Below are positions 43,669-45,775 of a stretch of DNA of 45,775 nucleotides, in pieces. Each line of letters opens with the position of its first letter. Position 1 is the first letter of the stretch. Under the pieces are notes generated by a model. The model ran no database searches and was not told the DNA's origin. It worked only from the letters and a program-made list of their open reading frames with translations. The position numbers were made by a program, and so were the translations under genes. The stretch comes from Marmoricola sp. (lineage in GTDB: Bacteria; Actinomycetota; Actinomycetes; Propionibacteriales; Nocardioidaceae): NCBI RefSeq assembly GCF_025965085.1, contig NZ_JAOPXP010000146.1, positions 1 to 45,775 of the forward strand. Direction: 5' to 3'.

Positions 43669-45039
43669 GTGTCCCATGACTCCCCTCGCACGCTGACGAT
43701 CCTCGACCCCAGGGACGGCACCTTGGTGGGGCGGCTGGACTGCATGGCTCGAGCCGCCGTCGATGCCGCCGTCGCGGCTGCGGCGAAGGCCGCCCCGGAC
43801 TGGCGGCGTACGGCACCGACCGAGCGCGCGGGCATGCTTCATGCAGCCGCCGCACGGGTGGCCGGGGCAGCGGACCGGCTGGCCGAGCTGACCGCGTGCG
43901 AGATGGGGAAGCCGCTCGAGGATGCGCGTGGCGGCGTCGAGGCCGGCGTGTCCTCGCTCAGGCAGTACGCCGAGCTGGGCCCGCTCCATCGCGGACGCAG
44001 CCTGCAGGGGTCCTGGGACTCCACCGACCTCATGGTGCCCGGGCCCCGCGGCGTCGTCGCCGCCATCACGCCGTGGAACGACCCGGTCGCGGTGCCGTGC
44101 GGTCTTCTCGGCGCCGCGCTGGTGACAGGCAACACGGTGGTGTTCAAGCCCTCGGAACGGACTCCGCACACCGGGCTCCAGCTGGGCCGCCTGCTCTCGG
44201 CGGAGCTGCCCGCCGGTGTTCTGGAGGTGGTGGTGGGGGACGGCTGCGCGGGTGCGTGGCTCAGTGAGTCCCCCGAGGTCGACCTGGTGGCGCACGTGGG
44301 TTCCACGGAGACCGGCCGCAGCATCGCGGCCGCCGCCGCGCGGACCGGGGCGAAGGTCCTCCTGGAGAACGGCGGCAACGACCCGATGGTCGTCGACGGG
44401 GACGTCGACCCCGAGTGGGCAGCGGAACAGGCCGCACTGGGTGCGTTCGCGAACGCCGGCCAGATCTGCACCTCGGTGGAGCGGATCTATGTCGTCGCCG
44501 ACGTAGCCGAACCGTTCCTGGAGTCGCTCACGCGGCGTGCCCGGAACTGTGCGATCGGTCCGCTCGTGGACGAGCGGATGCGCCGGGCCGTGCACGCGCA
44601 GGTGAGCGAGGCGGTCGCCGCCGGCTCCTGCCTGCACACCGGGGGAGTGGTTCCCGACGGAGCCGGCACCCACTACCCGCCCACAGTGATCTCCGGCTGC
44701 ACCCAGGAGATGACCGTGATGTGTGAGGAGACCTTCGGCCCCGTGGCACCGGTCATGGTCGTGCCCGACTTCGACGCGGCCCTCGAGGCCGCACGTCAGG
44801 GCCGGTACGGGCTGGCGGCCGTGGTTCTCACCGCGTCGATGGAGCACGCCCAGCGAGCCTGGCGCGAGCTGCCCGTCGGGACGGTCAAGCTGAACGCCGC
44901 CTTCGGCGGGGCTCCCGGCGGCGCCGCACACCCACGTGGGGCGAGCGGGTCCGGTTTCGGCTACGGACCTGAGCTGCTCGACGAGATGACCGCCACGAAA
45001 GTGGTCCACCTCGGGGTTCCTCGGCCGCGGATTGCATGA
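43669..45039 (+). CDS. NAD(P)-dependent aldehyde dehydrogenase
   Basis: 456 residues, ALDH superfamily. PRGVVAAITPWNDPVAVPCGLLGAALVTGNTVVFKPSE holds the catalytic Asn (PWN) and cofactor Lys. VAHVGSTETGRSI, the general base in VLLENGGNDPMVV and the nucleophile in FANAGQICTSVERIYV follow; all key residues are present. EETFGPVAPVMVV closes the fold. It is slightly short at the N-terminus compared with 480-500-residue members. The start is a GTG with AAGGAG upstream. It stands alone downstream of a SigB/SigF-type promoter, fitting stress-time aldehyde removal. The substrate is unknown. Confidence 0.93.
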   Translation: MSHDSPRTLTILDPRDGTLVGRLDCMARAAVDAAVAAAAKAAPDWRRTAPTERAGMLHAAAARVAGAADRLAELTACEMGKPLEDARGGVEAGVSSLRQYAELGPLHRGRSLQGSWDSTDLMVPGPRGVVAAITPWNDPVAVPCGLLGAALVTGNTVVFKPSERTPHTGLQLGRLLSAELPAGVLEVVVGDGCAGAWLSESPEVDLVAHVGSTETGRSIAAAAARTGAKVLLENGGNDPMVVDGDVDPEWAAEQAALGAFANAGQICTSVERIYVVADVAEPFLESLTRRARNCAIGPLVDERMRRAVHAQVSEAVAAGSCLHTGGVVPDGAGTHYPPTVISGCTQEMTVMCEETFGPVAPVMVVPDFDAALEAARQGRYGLAAVVLTASMEHAQRAWRELPVGTVKLNAAFGGAPGGAAHPRGASGSGFGYGPELLDEMTATKVVHLGVPRPRIA

Positions 45040-45775
45040 CCTTCGGACCCCTGGGTTCGTCGAGGAGCCGCCGAGTCCGTTCGACCTGCCGCGGCACAGG
45101 TCGCCGTCGCCCCAGGGCCCGGGGGAGCCGTGCCAGCGCCTGTCGCACCGCCGACCTCCCGGCGCGACCGCTCCTCAGCTCCACGAGCACGCACCTGAGG
45201 ACCACCGGCCACGGGCGCCGCAGCACTGCGGTCAGCAGCCGGTTGCGCTCGGCGCGAACGCTGCGCTCGACCGGGTCTCGCGAGGATGAGGGATGGTGAT
45301 GCGCGACCACGTGGTCCACGTAGGCCAGGCCCCAGCCCCCGCTGGCCAGATCGAGAGCGAGGCGCTCCTCCTCGCCCATGAAGAAGATCACGTCGTCGAA
45401 GCCGCCGGCCGAGAGGAACGCCGACCTGCGGACCACGGCACCGCAGGCCAGGAACCCCAGGATGGAAGGCCCGGGCAGGTCGTCGTCCTGGCCGAGCGGC
45501 GACCGGGCCATCTGCTCGCAGATGGGGTCGGGCCTGTTGTCCTCCCCGACGAGCACCCGCCCCGCCAGGACTGCCAGTCGCGGATGGGCGTCCAGAAGGT
45601 CGGCAGCCTCGGCGAGCGCGCCCGGAGCCCACCAGGAGTCGTCGTCCGCGAAGGCGACGTAGGGCGTGCGGGAGCGGAGGACGCCGAGGTTGCGAGCCAC
45701 CGCGCCCCGGTTGGTCCCGAGCTCGACGACCGAGGCATCGGGATGGTGCTGCCTCACCAGGTCGGGGGTGCCGTC
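44885..45775 (-). CDS. Glycosyltransferase family 2 protein (partial at N-terminus)
   Basis: The gene enters from the right edge: the visible part begins DGTPDLVRQHHPDASVVELG, so about 80 residues are outside. The GT-A marks are NRGAVARNLGVLRSRTPYVAFADDDSWWAPGAL (the DDD metal motif), FLACGAVVRRSAFLSAGGFDD and FFMGEEERLALDLASGGWGLAYVDHVVAHHHP, typical of rhamnosyl- or galactosyltransferase-like GT2. The last 51 codons, from the residue after PKV, run antisense through the aldehyde dehydrogenase gene and are Arg/Ser-rich, so they look like a read-through tail and not a folded domain. Confidence 0.87.
   Translation of the reverse strand, partial: DGTPDLVRQHHPDASVVELGTNRGAVARNLGVLRSRTPYVAFADDDSWWAPGALAEAADLLDAHPRLAVLAGRVLVGEDNRPDPICEQMARSPLGQDDDLPGPSILGFLACGAVVRRSAFLSAGGFDDVIFFMGEEERLALDLASGGWGLAYVDHVVAHHHPSSSRDPVERSVRAERNRLLTAVLRRPWPVVLRCVLVELRSGRAGRSAVRQALARLPRALGRRRPVPRQVERTRRLLDEPRGPKVMQSAAEEPRGGPLSWRSSRRAAQVRSRNRTRSPHVGVRRRREPRRRRRSA

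Overview
The window is GC-rich (about 70% by eye). It uses many GTG starts and dense ATGA/GTGA start-stop overlaps, and it carries families typical of actinobacteria: a SigF/SigB-type sigma factor, GAF-ANTAR, a BTAD regulator, PucR and an RbsABC-like lipoprotein transporter. A soil actinobacterium of the Nocardioidaceae kind is the best guess. I see no rRNA, tRNA, CRISPR array, insertion sequence, phage gene or replication origin.

Layout. (1) Positions 1-12388, all leftward: a stress island. Two regulators (GAF-LuxR, then a LuxR protein with a shortened MEDS domain) precede dnaK-grpE-cbpA-cbpM-clpB-thioredoxin-UBP zinc finger-(cNMP/TrxR-like flavoprotein). Two PAS/GAF sensors follow, the last cut by the window edge. 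(2) 12566-16095, rightward: two formaldehyde-dehydrogenase-like zinc alcohol dehydrogenases around a DJ-1/PfpI protein, then an unrecognised 195-residue protein. (3) 16303-21138: sigma factor, PucR regulator, stand-alone MEDS protein, GAF-ANTAR protein, small membrane protein. (4) 21272-27310: metallo-hydrolase, membrane protein, atypical SDR, and a leftward set of short DUF4242 protein, BTAD regulator and MFS exporter. (5) 27418-30230: flavin oxidoreductase coupled to a GcvT-like protein. (6) 30552-37915: ROK regulator, sugar ABC transporter, Gfo/Idh/MocA dehydrogenase and TIM-barrel isomerase, a polyol or sugar catabolic unit. (7) 38149-45775: phytase lipoprotein, PAP2/Aur1-like enzyme, PIG-L deacetylase, flippase-like membrane protein, GT4, aldehyde dehydrogenase and a partial GT2.

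How it may work together (inference). Three promoters fit the SigB/SigF pattern GNNT-N15-GGGTA: before the GAF-LuxR gene that heads the chaperone island, before the metallo-hydrolase and before the aldehyde dehydrogenase. With the sigma gene at 16303, this suggests a local general-stress regulon. MEDS domains, named from methylotroph and methanogen regulators, occur on both sides of the formaldehyde-dehydrogenase-like operon, which hints at aldehyde or C1 sensing. Region 6-7 has an inositol flavour: phytase, an inositol-dehydrogenase-family enzyme, an Aur1-like PAP2 enzyme, a PIG-L deacetylase and a GT4.

Most notable: the SigF-like promoters, the chaperone-redox operon ending in a flavoprotein without redox cysteines, two genes with in-frame internal deletions (MEDS-LuxR and DUF4242), and a motif shared by the ROK gene and its neighbouring transporter promoter.
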